From: Atriophallophorus winterbourni
Lineage: Eukaryota > Platyhelminthes > Trematoda > Plagiorchiida > Microphallidae
Reading direction: 5' to 3'
Length of the DNA stretch: 64,000 bases
Assembly (NCBI GenBank): GCA_013407085.1
Contig: JACCGJ010019866.1
Span: 1 to 64,000, forward strand
The position numbers and the translations under genes are program-made. The notes beneath the pieces were generated by a model. It saw nothing but the letters and a program-made list of their open reading frames with translations, was not told where the DNA came from and did no database searches. Of the stretch, positions 1 through 11,150 are shown piece after piece; within the stretch, counting starts at the first letter, position 1; each line of letters begins with the position of its first letter.

Positions 1-476
1 TTGTCGGCGCCATTTTGTCGCCGTACGAGCTATATTTCTTTGGAATTCCATACCCCAGCATGTGGTGGACTTTACTTGCCTGGCGATTTTTAAAGCGAAA
101 TTGGACTTGCACTTGCAAACGAACATCATTCGTGAGCCTTACATTTGATATTCTCTATTGCTTTTATACTATTTTAATTTTCATGTTACATTCATACCGT
201 AATCCTGTGGTGTTGTAAAGTATTAACTTCTTTTTAATTCAAAACGAGTTGAATCCTTAAAAAATGTGAAGATCGCTCTTTTGATTTAATTTTAAATATC
301 TAATAATATTGAAGGAGGCGCGACCAATTAATCAAAAATGGCCGACACGAAATCCTATTTTTGATTATTTATATTTTATTGCTTATTGCTGATCATTTCT
401 TTCAAACATGCGTTTTGCGGGTCTTTTATAACAAAAATTAATTCTTCCAGATCGTATTTTTGTCTATATCGAGCAT
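1..476. other. AT-rich upstream region of the PPP1R14-like gene
   Basis: No coding exon is supported here. A good 3' splice acceptor (pyrimidine tract ending CAG at 448-450) lies 26 bp before the ATG at 477. It could close an upstream 5'UTR intron or be a spliced-leader trans-splice acceptor, since many fluke mRNAs are trans-spliced; the sequence alone cannot decide. A short ATG frame near 340 stops after eight codons and has no donor, so I do not use it as an upstream exon. Confidence 0.4.
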
Positions 477-841
477 ATGAATAAAGACGAAGTCAAGCAA
501 GTAGCGTTTGTAACAGACGCGCCTAAACCTGTCAAAATGAAACGCTACCTAACTGCAAAGTATGATAAAAGAACCCGTGATCAGGTCACCGGAAAAATAC
601 GTCTGGAAAACTTCATTCTGGAACAACTTGGTTGCTTGTACAAAAGTGAGGTGAGGTGCATACTTGCCCCGTTTAACTTCTAGGACGACGATTATGATTG
701 CGATATCGATATAGATGAACTTGTGTCTATCGATTCGGAGATGGACAAAAGGAAATATCTGCAGGTATGTTGTCCGGTATGTAAACGAATATGCTGCAGG
801 ATAAATTGTCCAACTGTCCTTCATCGAGCGACGATATCACG
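477..841 (+). CDS. PPP1R14-family protein phosphatase 1 inhibitor (CPI-17/PHI-1 type), exons 1-3
   Basis: I read three exons: 477-650, 684-764 and 800-841. They are joined in frame across introns of 33 bp (651-683, GTGAGG..TAG) and 35 bp (765-799, GTATGT..CAG). The spliced reading follows the PHIN domain of PPP1R14 proteins: LTAKYDKR matches VTVKYDRR, FILEQLGCLY matches WILEQLTRLY of PHI-1, and DIDIDELVSIDSE matches the EIDVDELLDMES segment. Thr26 in this model falls where CPI-17 has Thr38, whose phosphorylation turns the protein into a strong inhibitor of myosin phosphatase (PP1c-MYPT1), so a role in contraction or cytoskeleton control is likely. Exon 3 ends in phase 0 at a GTGAGT donor, so at least one 3' exon follows. 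Splicing is inferred from motifs and homology. The gene could start upstream if the acceptor at 450 is used for a coding exon. Confidence 0.75.
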
Positions 842-1616
842 GTGAGTTCATTCCATTAGTTGCCCTGACAAGTTCACACAATTCTTGTATCTATTCCTCT
901 CACACAAAATTGACTTGCTTCTGTAAACTGTTAGAAATACCTCAGTGAAACACTCCAGATTATCACAATCAGTTTGTCGTTGAACGTCATTGCATATTGA
1001 AAGACACCACGAAGAGTTTGACCACAAAACTCGGTTGCAAATTGTTACCGAACCACATTTCAACGTTTGCACCGAATCTATTCTGGTTATGTTGAATTTG
1101 TCTATCTATTGCATCGTTGCAATTACGATAGGGAAACTGATTTTCGATAGTTAAATTTTGAAATAAAATTCAATTCGTTGCAACTGGATAGACCATCGGG
1201 GATTCGGGAAATCCGAGCCATCGTTCGCTTCATTTTAACGTAGATTTTTGTGGAAAATTTGACCTGTGGATATGCTAGTGTATTTGACGCAATTTTAGTT
1301 ATTCATTATATGAAGTTTCGCGATTCTATTGGATACACGTGAATAAGAAATATTCTCTGATAAATGGATATATTTGTGGAAATATTTTTTTTATATTCGG
1401 AAACTGAGAATTAACCCTGTGAATTACGCATTTTATTGAATCACTAGTGTTAATTTGTGATGATCAAACAACACTCAAAATTTTTATTGGTTAATTGGTG
1501 ATTGGTTGGCCTATCATACAATAATTGTATTGTAAGTGAACTATTGACTTCCTGGATTTGAGCCATTGCGAACTAAATTTTACAGGTTGAACTATTTTGA
1601 AATCCAAACATTATAG

Positions 1617-1868
1617 TTGATACAAATTCAAAATCGCTTCCTATCCAAATTAGCGCACATTAGTGCCGTTTACGCAATTCATCCATCGATTTGTAGTCCG
1701 ACCGTGTTGTGCAATATTCCGCCTTACGATCGTTCTATTGTGGTTTTTGTTGACAGCTGGAGAGTTAAATGGAGGTTATATCGTGTGTGCACTTCTATAT
1801 TTGACGGATTTGGTTGGTTACTCGAGATAGTAAACGTCGTATTCCATCGATTTTCACTCATCGTGTAA
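1617..1868 (+). CDS. Possible last exon of the PPP1R14-like gene
   Basis: An open frame follows an acceptor (..ATTATAG) at 1616 and starts in phase 0, matching exon 3. Its beginning contains FLSKLAHI, which could correspond to the final helix of the family (FIxxLLxKIRGM). The rest, up to the stop at 1866-1868, is not recognisable and is rich in hydrophobic residues, so the true stop or a further splice may lie elsewhere. A candidate poly(A) signal AATAAA is at 2168-2173. This is inference; transcript data would be needed to confirm it. Confidence 0.35.
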   Translation: MIQIQNRFLSKLAHISAVYAIHPSICSPTVLCNIPPYDRSIVVFVDSWRVKWRLYRVCTSIFDGFGWLLEIVNVVFHRFSLIV

Positions 1869-1907
1869 AAACCTCTCGGTAACGAGAATATGACCATCAA
1901 TTGAGTT

Positions 1908-2060
1908 AAATATGTTTGGGACTGATGGTGTATTCATATTTCGGAAAAAATTGTATGAAATTGGTAAGAGCAGTTTTTGGGTAACGCTGCTGGCACAGAG
2001 GCTTCGTCAGACCAATGGGGATAGTGTGGACTGGAACATGACTAAGTATCATGGCAAACA
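1908..2060. repeat. Member of a short palindromic/foldback repeat family
   Basis: This stretch begins with a sequence shared with the insertion at 16885-16914 (ATATGTTTGGGACYGAT, then GTGTATTCATA). Further on it shares GGCTTCGTCAGACCAA with 6219-6234. It is therefore a degraded member of the same non-autonomous family. Open frames run through it on both strands but look like chance. It lies in the 3' flank of the PPP1R14-like gene. Confidence 0.5.
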
Positions 2061-2174
2061 CCACCTCTGTTTCCACTTCACCGCTGAGCAGCTTATAGTG
2101 ATACAAATCATCTAGGCATGACTAGAATCAGCGGTAGATTTGCCTAATATTCACTTTAATTTGATACAATAAAC

Positions 2175-3280
2175 ATGGCTAAGGCAAGTTGGCATTGTGG
2201 TTCATATTTGTAAAAGTGCAGAAACGTTACGCAATTGCACACAAATTTCTTTCCATACGAATTATGACCAATTCACCCGAATAATTTTATCCATGCCCGC
2301 GATCAATCTAAAAAAATCAATGTGTCGGAGCGTTCATTTGTAACGTAATAAACCGGGAACATTTATGTACCAACGTTTTGGTACCCGTTCACGAAACTTG
2401 ATTAAGCACATGTTTCATTCAGGATGTACACTCTCCCATTTGCTAGTGCTTATTCATTTGTAGATTTTAAAATTTCACGGTTATTCAGGATTTTCTCGTG
2501 TCACGGTTGTATTACAGTTAAACATTCGATACTTGTTATCTGCGTAATGCTACCGCAGATGATGTTGAACATGCTGGGTGCACAATTTGACTGTCCTCGT
2601 GGCTGACTTCCACTTCACTCGTATTGAATTTAGTTTTGGACACATCACGTGATAGGTGGCAAAATGTCGATAATTATATACAATTTTTCATTGGGTCCAT
2701 CCAGTTGAATATAGTTATTATGTTCATATTAACCCGTTTTATGTGTTTATCAATACGTAATAACATTCATTCCAAAACTATGTTTGACTTGTTTTAACCG
2801 TAGAATCGATTTTGAAACAGTTTTGTTCAGTAAATGAATTTCAAAATAATGAACCAATAGGCTATCCATTTTATACGGATGGACAGCTTCAACCCTGTTT
2901 CATTACATCTATTCCACTGCATGTAAACCGCTTACAATAAATCAAACTTAGAAACATAATCCTACTTTGCTTCCATTGATAAATTATTCAGCAGGATTTT
3001 TCCGTTCAAGGTCGCACCGATAATTCGCATTCCTTAGAAATATTGAACGAATGTTAGAGCACTGAAGTGGGGAATAAATTTTGTATTTTTTAATCGTGTC
3101 GTGTTTTCTTGTTTCATGGTTTGCTAGGATGTGTTTGTTTGTTTATGCATCCCTATTCACTTTGAAGTTGTTTTTTTAATCCGCTGTATTTAGCTCCAAT
3201 TGATACCTGTGTTTAAATTATCGATATTTGAATAAACAACCAACATGCACCCATTATCTATAATTGTAACTTTGTAAATT
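2175..3280. other. AT-rich sequence without recognised features
   Basis: Read on both strands, this stretch has only short open frames, none with recognisable motifs. I saw no long repeats and no inverted repeats. It separates the PPP1R14-like gene from the decayed LINE at 3.3 kb. Confidence 0.4.
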
Positions 3281-3285
3281 GGCGA

Positions 3286-4975
3286 GTGTTTGATTATCAT
3301 ACCACCGAAACACATTGCACCGCACTCACAGAAAGACTTCAGTCAAACATATATCAAAATTTGAGATTTGTTGATGAACGACGGGCAAGCGACTTTCGCT
3401 TTAAGCTTCGTAGTCGCACGAAAAAATGGATCGGGCAAAGGAACTCTGCTTGGGTTCAACACAGAAATACCGGGACTGACGATTCCTGGCAACAATTGTG
3501 CGGAACTCGAAACAAAGTGAAGGCTCTCATCAAGAAAGACAAGGAAAATTACCTTCGTTTTCTATCTTTGAAAATGGAAGGAAGTCATAAATTCCTATAT
3601 CGAATTGTCAATGCCCGATCGAGCATGAAACCAGGGGTCTTTCCTGTTCCTATTCAGGATGGATTAACGGTCTCAGCAAAGGAAACAACTGAGGCTCTCG
3701 CTCAATTTTATGCTAAAGTATTTAGTTCGTTAACGATTAGATCGACTGAAGAATTATCTCCATCAACTGTGACGCAGCAGCTGACTGAGATCGAGATCAA
3801 TTCAGCGATTATACAACAATATTTGTGTCGAATGAACCCTAGGAAATCGCCTGGAGCGGACGGAATCACTCCGACTATACTGGAATCCTGTGACCAACAG
3901 CAGTGTGAACCGTTATGTGAATTGTTTAAACATTCTCTAACCGAAGGAGTGTTGCCAACAGAGTGGAAGACAGGGGTAATTCACCTATCTACAAGGGTGG
4001 TAGACTTTCAGATCCTGCAAACGACATTCCTGTCACCTTACTTCCTGTAATATCCAAAGTTTCAGAGCGTTTAGTGACGGAAAAATTGTTCATCACAAAA
4101 TAAACCATCTGTTGCGCTTCATCGTTTCGTAAATCAAGCTCATGCTTGACAGACTTGTTGACAGTGTTAAGCGATTGGACCCAAGCGGTTGCTACCTGGA
4201 TATGTCTAAAGCTTTTGACCTAGCTGATCACTTTCGACTACTACAAAAGCTCAAGCAGATGGGTATCAGGGGATAGCTACTCGTATGGCTTGACAGTTAA
4301 CTCAGTGGGCTTAAGCCTATCGTTCGAATCAACGGAGTACAATCACGTGATATTGATGACTCTAGTGGCGTACCGCAAGGTTCAGTCCTCGGGCCAGTAA
4401 TTTTCTTGGTTTACATCAACGACCTACCAGAGACGCTCTCATGTCTGATGATGTCGAACTTTGAACGCGCATAAAATCAACTGCGGATTGTGTACAACTG
4501 CAGAGTGATTTAGATGCTCTTCATGAATGGTCGGTACGTAATAAGCTGCTATTCAATTTCCAAAAGTGCAAGGTGTTGCAAATTGGTAAGCTATTCCAGT
4601 ACCAATATCAATTTGGGCAGACGATTTTGAGCTGGACCGAGTCGGAAAGGGATCTTGCAGGGGTATGAAGCAGCCAAAAGAGCAGCCAGCATTTTGAGGT
4701 CATCTACAAAGCTTCTAGGCATGCTGCGACGGATTTTTAGGATCTTTCCTGGAACTTTGCCCACCACCTCGAAACCCTTTAATTCCATCCATAGAGTGTG
4801 CATTGGAAGCTTAGACTCGGTGGTTTAAAAAGGATTTACTACTGTAATTGGTTTCCAGAAACTAACGATTGAGAAACGATTTCAAAAACTGAGACTCCCT
4901 ACTCCGCTTCAAAGAAGCTTTCGGAGTGATGTGATACTAACATACAAAATATTAATTACTCCCTCATCATCCTTT
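3286..4975 (+). pseudogene. Decayed CR1-like LINE, reverse transcriptase region
   Basis: An open segment (3286-4050) carries the linker and early reverse-transcriptase motifs: FKLRSRTKKWI, RIVNARSSMKPGV and NPRKSPGADGITPTIL. After that the frame shifts repeatedly. Later pieces are still readable: VTLLPVISK near 4040, a YLDMSKAFD-like block near 4195, GVPQGSVLGPVIFLVY near 4370, and a C-terminal RSSTKLLGMLRRIFR block near 4700. The FADD catalytic block is gone. Endonuclease and ORF1 parts are missing, as expected of a 5'-truncated insertion. The same family is present at 14.0-17.7 kb and on the - strand at 24.5-26.7 kb. The copy is dead. Confidence 0.85.
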
Positions 4976-6149
4976 AAAACATTAATTCAAATACCATGAG
5001 TGACAACATACACGCAACCACTCAGCAACATTACAAATTCCCCATTCCCGTATTCTGTACTTGGCTGTTTCCTTTTATATGCCCTTCCCGATTTAACGAC
5101 ACCTGCGTATTGACTCATGGTAAGTATTAAACTGGACTTCACTTGGCATTACATAGTTATTTTTATTCCTTGTTCATGGAACTAATACTATGTGGTAGTT
5201 GTGAAACCATGTGTTTGTTGTGACCAAAAATTCTCGAATCTTGAATTCATACAAAAATATAAGTGGTTTCCACTGTTATAGCTTTCGAGTTTTCTGGACA
5301 AATCCCTAAATTTTCGTCGTCCAGTCCTAACTGGGTAGAAATTGACCCTTTTGCCCTCATTACACTGTTGTTTTATCTAACATTCATCAGTGAATGCTGA
5401 TTATCATTTTTTCTATTCACCAAAGCTGGCTGCATGATATTGTCATAACAGGTAAATTCACGAGTTCATGCGAACGTTGTGCTCTTAGTATTGTTTAACT
5501 CGAAAGTTCTCTTGAGTGAGCGTGCAAAAACACGGCAAGTTTTCATGTTTGAAATTGAGTGAATTTTTAATTTCCCGCTAAAACATAAATGGAAGCTAAC
5601 TGATGCTATCCAGATCGACAGTGGGGTTTCACAATACTCTGAAGATCGAACAATCGATACCGTGAGATAGTTGGGAATCGTTGAACTTTATCGACCATAA
5701 AATATCAGCGGGAAACTGTAACAGTTGAGCGCGACACCGACTTACTTGTCTTGTCTAATTTATGTTCGAGACAGTTGAAATCGACCGAACTGATCGCATC
5801 ACTCAGATCGATCAATCGATTTACTCAGTTTCGCTTTATCTAACACTTGAATCTAGACAACATATTTGAACGAGGGCTAGATCTATGTAAAAAGTAGGCG
5901 GACTATCACTAGATAACTTGAAATTATTTGTAGCGGAAGTTTATTTGTTTACCCGAAACGCGCGACCCGTTGTGTCCCTGATTTGGTGCAATCTATCGAA
6001 GCAAAATCCTTGGGGAAATTGATCTCCATATTATTTGCATATTTACAACAAAATCGCCTATGGCTGAAATATTGATTTTTTGAGAGAAATATTCTGAAGT
6101 GAAAAGATAAGATTCTTGAAAGCATTCGAGATCGATCGGGAGTCCATAC
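4976..6149. other. Intergenic sequence, nothing recognised
   Basis: AT-rich sequence with no long open frame, recognised repeat or RNA gene on either strand. Confidence 0.4.
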
Positions 6150-6150
6150 T

Positions 6151-6318
6151 CATGAAAATAATGTTTGCAATGAATCGGTTACAGCAAGTTTTTTGTAACG
6201 TTTCGCTTCTGAACACAGAAGCTTCGTCAGACCAAGGGTGTCGGTACGAACAGCGTTCAGGTTAACACGTTACCAAAAACTTGCTATAACCGATTCATTG
6301 CGAACTTTATGTTTATGA
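6151..6318. repeat. Foldback element with ~50 bp imperfect arms
   Basis: The left arm (about 6151-6200) and right arm (about 6268-6318) are inverted copies: GCAATGAATCGGTTAYAGCA with flanking matches on both sides. The spacer of about 67 bp includes a small hairpin (CTTCTG..CAGAAG at 6206-6221) followed by GCTTCGTCAGACCAA, which is also present in the element at 1.9-2.0 kb. The structure suits a small non-autonomous DNA element or foldback repeat. No target duplication was identified. Confidence 0.7.
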
Positions 6319-9300
6319 AAAGATGAGATATTATAAATATTGGCACACTTATTTTTCATACATTTTGATGGCATAGATTTAGGCATGCTGCACTTGTTTA
6401 TTTATGTTTACCGACAATTAAATAAATTGTAACAGTCTCATAATTTAGTGTTCATGCTCCTTTTCTCAAATGAATATTTGAATATCCTCGGATGGCAAGA
6501 TTAGCCTGATAGTTCAAAATCAATTAATCTTAATCAATTGGGCTACAAAGGCCTCATGAACGTGTTGTGAATGAAGCGAGCTGCCCATCCAATAGATAAA
6601 TTGGTTTGTAGCGGGATTTGTTGAGTTCTTGAAGATTTTCAACCCGTCCCTTCAGACAGCTGTTGACTTTCAAAAGCAACTCACCGTGACAATTTAACAC
6701 GAAATCGCGAACATCTGTTTGGTCTCACGGTAAATCAGGGTATATTGTGGTCTAAATGGCTTTATTTTGCCCAAACCAACAGTGCAATCAATAGTCTATT
6801 CATGATCGTATTTTTAAAGCAGATAAATTGGCGATACTACAAGTTACACTATGAATTCAAAATATTTGTCGGACTTAGATCAAATGCAAATCTAGCCCCG
6901 ATGAAAATTAGATGAATCCGCGTGGCTAATATTTAAGAGAATGTAGGTAAACAAATGTCATCATAGCTTGCATATGGACAAACAGCAGCATTAAACATAT
7001 ACTATCAAAAGGTTACCCAAGCTTCAGCTAATTCAAGCGATATTCGAAGGTAGAGCGTTTGAGAAACAAATAGCATTGCAACAGTTCCTACGGGGAAGTG
7101 GGTTTCAATTGTTAGTGTGAGGCACTCCCCGTTTTGCTCTGCTGATCCAGATGTGGAACGTGATTCAGTGGACGACACGTTGCATTGACTAGGCTGTATG
7201 TGATATTCGGTTCCATTAGAATCAGTCGAATGCACGTTGCATTGTGCGGGCATCCGTTATTATTGGAAAATTAAGCTCACCGATTACCTTCCCGGATGAT
7301 AAATCATATACGGAACAATAACAACGAGTAGTGGGTATCACTTGTGGTTTTGAGTCACACAGTTTAAATTAGAATATCCAAGATTTACCACTGTTTATTG
7401 CTTGTACGAGTCTTTTTTAGTGTGGAAATATTAGCCATCGAACCTGTGACTTTATGTAGAAAATAATCTTTTTATTGTCATTAAATTCTAACCATATATC
7501 CACAGTCTGAAAAAAGAAAGCCATATAATAGCTCACTGTTTATCATTGCTCATCTTTTTTCCAGCAGACAAATATAACTATCGTTCTGTCACATTTCGGA
7601 GTATCTATTCACCCCTATTGTTCTTAAGATAGTTCTATACATGTCATCGTTTCGATGTGACGAATTTTACATCTTGTTTGAAAAGATCATGTTTGACTCG
7701 AAGGTTTTCCTTTAAAAAATGTATCTTAAGCTGATTCTGTCTCCGTTTTAGTTGTAACGCAGTGAAAATAGCCAGAAATATGCGTGGTTAAATGAACTTT
7801 CTTCTAAAATCAAAATATCCATATATGCACGTTTTGCAATCACACACAGGCAGTAATATTATGATCCGCATGTATTGAATGGATCAAGTTTTACCACTTG
7901 GCTACTCGAAACGATGTAACATATCCAATAGCCCGGGTGTTACGGAATGTAATACATACATACGAGTATATATGACAAAATATATTATATATAGATGAAT
8001 AAATAGATCGGTTGATTGATTTGTGGGTAGGTAAATGGATGGTTAGATGGCTATGAATATAGACGCAGCGACCGCTTCACGTCTAATTTCGTTTAAAATT
8101 TGAATGTGAGAAATGTTTCATATTTGAAACACTCCGCTATCTGATAAACGGCACAACAAAAACGGTCGCCATGGAAACTATTGTTACATGTTTAGGTTCA
8201 CTTGCCTCGGTTATCATCTAACATGGCATTGATATGTTAAACTTTTTCGTGACTCTAAACTGATATTGAATTTTGTTTTTACACCATTTGAAATTGGTCA
8301 TTGAGTGGTTGTTTTACACTGGAAATAATTTCGGGTTTTTTCTAGAAATAGTAGATTACGCGTGATTGGCGGTAAATATTACAACGTGAAGATCATAACA
8401 TTGGTTCAATCAAATCAAGTACATTTTTATTGTATCACATACCGCGGAATACGTCCATATTTAGCGTGTTGCTGTTCGACTGACTGTTGGTTCACCTTAA
8501 TTACTTTTCAACGTCCGGTATGGTAATTACCTAGCGAACTGTCTTCCATCCATGTGCACCTTGACAATACAGAATTATTGATCAATATATCCACTCGCAA
8601 ATTATGATGAATGTCCAAGTGCATCGTTAGTATTTTGCTATCATGATTCAGACTTAATGATGTTACGTCTCAGATTGGCGGAATCTGTGCCAATCTCTCA
8701 CGAATGCAGATTGTCCCCAAGTCATTTATCCCAAATCAATGCTTAAGGGGCAATCGTAAAAGCTCCGTAGGAATTCATTGCTTACTGTGTACTGTAACAC
8801 CTATTATCAGACCAATTTGTGCAGATTTACACAGTTAGTTCGTCGCATTAGACGATATTTGATTCAAGCAATCTCGATTCAGTAACAAAAAACTTCCAAA
8901 CGTAACTAGTCTACCAACTTTTGATCGGAAGTTAAGCAATTGGTACAAATGTACTCATATGCAAATAATTGCATGTAATTTGAACGCTCCTCTTATCACA
9001 CTACATTCTCCTTAAAAAACTGATCGGAATTGTTTCTAAATATGACGGACACGCGGCTAACTGAACAAAAACACCCTGTTGCATCGATCGGTCGATTTAG
9101 ATTGATTGGGTCATGTGATCGGCAACAGGAACGGGCACGCAAGATTTCTATTTTTCATCGGTTAGATTATGCTTACGAAGAATTCGGATAAGTTTCATAA
9201 AATATCCTAATGTACGTTTGCGGGTAAAGTTCATAACAATAGCCTTAACGTCTACGCGATGAGCGAATGTGACAAGACTAGAAACCAATAGTTTCACCCA

Positions 9301-9890
9301 TATGATAATTCATTTTCCATCATGTTTTATTGTGGCATAACGAGTAACATCCTGTCATCAACTGGAAATAGATGGTTAATAAGATAATCAATTCTTGAAA
9401 GCGCTTCATTTATGATTTATTCATAGATGATACGCGGGTAAGAAGCTGTTTTGTGATACTCACGAAAAAGTACATGGGATCGGATAGTAGTGTAAAGGAT
9501 AATCTGCTATAAGCCATTTGTTTGGCAATTTTAGCAAAACTAGATCACTTCAAGCAAAGTAACGCGCAATCAAATTGCGCTATTTAGCCGGGCGTATAGT
9601 TGCAGCGTGATGCAAGATGGTGCTCATAGTTAGTGTCACTCCCAAGCGTGGTTCACAATGCCAAACGCACAAAAAATAAATACAACGGATAGCTTGAAAA
9701 CGAACCATGTTTGTGCACTTCTCCATATTTGATCACGAGACATGCCGCAAAACGTGTTTACATTCGAGGTCACCGACTGATGAGGTTGGCGAAGTCGGAT
9801 TCACCAAACACTTGAACACTTAACGCACAAGTGAATGCACTTGAGAATCCAGATTTTTGGTGAACAAAGACGAACGGATGTAAAATATAA
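6319..9890. other. Gene-poor AT-rich region
   Basis: Scattered short open frames without recognisable motifs. The only one worth noting is a - strand frame at 7005-7253, listed separately. Near 7940-7990 there is a short ATA-rich tract. No LINE or SINE motif was recognised. Confidence 0.35.
7005..7253 (-). other. Unassigned open frame with internal repeat
   Basis: A hydrophilic 82-codon frame contains two related units, QCNVHSTDSNG and QCNVSSTESRS. The DNA is also repeated (CAATGCAACGTG twice). Possible splice donors exist but I found no convincing acceptor, and no family is recognised. It may be an isolated exon of a - strand gene or simply a chance frame. Confidence 0.2.
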
Positions 9891-9900
9891 TAGGATATAC

Positions 9901-10216
9901 ATGAGTGGGGCTCATGTGATTGAACAGGTTGGTCGTACAAACCTTACCCAACGGTGGCATACAAGCGCAACTTGTTTACCATTCTTCAACTGTTTCAAGC
10001 GCATGCGGATCCTGATCATACTATCCTTACCTGATGAGTGCAAACAGCACGAAACCGGTCGTGGTGTGTGTGTGTGTGTGATGGAGATGCATGCAAATGA
10101 GCTTTTATATTCATGGTTATGGGTTTTAAACCCAGTTCACATGAGTGGGGGCTCGTGTGATTGAACACTTTGGTCGTACCAACCTTAGCCAACAGTGGCA
10201 TACAAGCGCAACTTGA
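9901..10216 (+). repeat. Foldback-family repeat with a 75 bp direct duplication
   Basis: The unit runs from the GGTTGGTCGTAC core through GGCATACAAGCGCAACTTG, GCATGCGGATCCTGATCATAC, a (GT)n run at about 10068-10080 and ATGCATGCAAATGAGC. A diverged second copy of the first ~75 bp (9901-9977) follows at 10140-10216, in the same orientation. The same family occurs at 21.1, 23.5, 35.6-35.9, 41.5, 51.6 and 59.8 kb. It has no coding capacity. The open frame across it is fortuitous. Confidence 0.75.
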
Positions 10217-10530
10217 TATACGTCTAACATTTGAATAAATTGTACTTTCATGTTTCGAGCCATGTGGTTGGAAAGAGGGATTAAGATGACATGTGGTGGA
10301 GAAATTGCAGTCGGAAACGTATGTTTGGGTAACTTTGTTTTTTCACGTGCGCATGTATAACGGAAGCAGTGACGGTTTTCATTAACACAGTATTATTTAA
10401 CTTAAAATTCGCAACTTTGCTCTGAATATCGTTTTAATCAGTGACGACAGATTTTTTGATTTTCCAAAGAAAGCATAAACAGGCTGTATGAAAGTTCGAC
10501 GACAATTTAAGCGGGAATGTAATTGAAAAT

Positions 10531-11150
10531 AATTCAAAGTTTTAATGGTTTAAATGGCAAATACTTTGCAGTAACCAGAGATTAAATATATAGGGAATGC
10601 ATAAAAACAACAAAGATGTTTTGTCAGCCTATGTATTGACGTGCGCGGTTGTATTTCGTCAACATATATTTGCCAAGTATTGCCTTGAACATGTTCGGGC
10701 TTGATCCACAAACGATATGTGTAGGCAGGGAGTTCCATATAAAACAAACTCAGACAGCAAAGAAGATCCTTCGACAATTTGATCTAGAGTGAAGAATCAT
10801 TAACTTGTAGCCATCAGATCTGCTACCAAGTGTTTGTTGCCGATGAAGCAGGTGTTCAAGTGGGTGATCCACTGTATGCAGAATGTTGCGTTTTGCGAAA
10901 TGGAAACCAAATTTGAATGGGTGCCAGAGAGCAAGGAACACCGAATTGTTTATTCGGTATGTTAGAATTCGGTCACCACGGATGCGCCTGTGCTCGAACG
11001 TGCTCTATCTAAGTCTAGGCGATCGCTGTTCAAGAAGTAGGTTATACAATCCGGTAGCCATTTCGCTCGCTCTATGATAAATCCTTCCGAGTTGCGAGAT
11101 GTGTTTTTTAACTACGGTGCCCATTGAGTACCATTGGCAACGAGTACAGT
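10531..11150 (-). pseudogene. 3' end of a CR1-like LINE
   Basis: The sequence matches the 3' end of the - strand LINE at 24.46-24.86 kb, starting at the same AATTCAAAG boundary and including the shared AGGTGTTCAAGTGGGTGA block. On the - strand it still reads IYHRASEMATGLYN, equivalent to VYHRATKLVTGLYN in the better copy. Frames are broken. It is a 5'-truncated, dead insertion. Confidence 0.85.

Noticed and set aside
1908..6318. Hammerhead ribozyme in the palindromic repeat family
   Set aside because: The conserved CTGATGA and GAAA core arrangement is not present.
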